Source of the DNA: Moduliflexus sp964602655
GTDB taxonomy: Bacteria > Moduliflexota > Moduliflexia > Moduliflexales > Moduliflexaceae
DNA length: 6,032 nucleotides
Assembly: GCA_964602655.1 (NCBI GenBank)
Contig: CAZRSF010000131.1
Coordinates: forward strand, 1 to 6,032
Direction of reading: 5' to 3'
A program made the translations under genes and the position numbers. The notes under the pieces were generated by a model, which was not told where the DNA came from, ran no database searches, and worked only from the letters and a program-made list of their open reading frames with translations. Of this stretch, positions 5,727 through 6,032 are shown in pieces (position 1 is the stretch's first letter; the number at the start of each line of letters is the position of its first letter).

Positions 5727-5999
5727 ATGAATATGAAACCGTTGTCTGTTTATATAGGACTCGTGGTAATTCTACTCGATTGCCAATTTGGGTTTTGTCA
5801 AAAATTACAAGAACAAGGATCGGAAATGAAACATGAGAAACTCATTCAGTCCTATCCATTGACAACAGAAGAAACGGCTCTATTATTCTCAATTCCCGTT
5901 ATTGAGGTAATAGAAATCAATGGAATACAAGGAATGAACGAGTATAAACGTTTTTATGTTGATATACAGGATAATCTGGTAGTGGGGCAAATCCGTTGA
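5727..5999 (+). CDS. Small exported protein of unknown function
   Basis: Ninety residues. AAGGGAG (5717-5723) is 3 bases before ATG 5727 and 9 bases before a second in-frame ATG at 5733; the latter spacing is better, so the protein may start at residue 3. The N-terminus has a lysine followed by a hydrophobic run (VYIGLVVILLDCQFGFC), fitting a signal peptide or anchor. LLDC resembles a lipobox, but aspartate before the cysteine is atypical, so cleavage near the second cysteine is as likely. The mature part is hydrophilic, then rich in I and V (SIPVIEVIEINGIQG), suggesting a small alpha/beta domain. AT-rich like the interrupted gene 55 bp upstream, and probably transcribed with it. Family not recognised; ends at TGA. 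Confidence 0.65.
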   Translation: MNMKPLSVYIGLVVILLDCQFGFCQKLQEQGSEMKHEKLIQSYPLTTEETALLFSIPVIEVIEINGIQGMNEYKRFYVDIQDNLVVGQIR

Positions 6000-6032
6000 T
6001 TGTTATACTTGACACATAACCCGAATCGCTCA

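Noticed and set aside
6002..6020. Perfect TTGACA (6009-6014) within a GTTAT/ATAAC inverted repeat at the window edge
   Set aside because: The window ends before a -10 could be read, so a promoter cannot be supported.

Overview
The window reads as bacterial accessory DNA. It has dense GC-rich coding sections, Shine-Dalgarno-type ribosome sites, a sigma70-like promoter, an intrinsic terminator with a UUCG loop, and AT-richer junctions and edges. The taxon cannot be fixed from sequence alone. The 48-residue TPR arrays, DUF499 ATPase, dispersed palindromes and gene fragments suggest a large, repeat-rich genome of an environmental, probably uncultivated bacterium; that is an impression, not a result. 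No rRNA, tRNA, CRISPR array or transposase was seen.

Left part (1-2388): two gene fragments stand head to head. On the minus strand is the 3' part of a TPR protein made of 144-bp tandem units. On the plus strand is the 3' half of a DUF499 (COG1483-type) ATPase, carrying an Ig-like domain and the conserved family C-terminus but no ATPase domain. Both lose their 5' ends at the same point, about position 871, where a perfect 6-bp inverted repeat sits. This is what one breakpoint of an inversion, or a chimeric assembly join, would leave.

Middle (2389-3198): an 800-bp mosaic without an intact gene. It holds a short CGCAGAG-type repeat, the decayed tail of what looks like a secreted or surface protein, a strong plus-strand terminator, a hairpin that resembles a minus-strand terminator, a cluster of three GGCGATCCC motifs, and a good promoter (3039-3067) with a long structured leader.

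Right-centre (3199-5217): a two-gene unit with a GT4-type glycosyltransferase and a class I SAM methyltransferase of the kind found in polysaccharide or O-antigen clusters. They are 51-69 bp apart and probably co-transcribed. Together they would transfer a sugar onto a lipid-linked or surface glycan and methylate a glycan or its precursor. The methyltransferase has an odd 5' end: the best ribosome site and ATG are in a different frame from the domain.

Right end (5318-5999): two small, AT-richer genes of unknown function, each with a good ribosome site. The first is interrupted by an in-frame TAG after 73 codons, while its frame stays open and protein-like to codon 117. The second encodes a short protein with an N-terminal signal-like segment.
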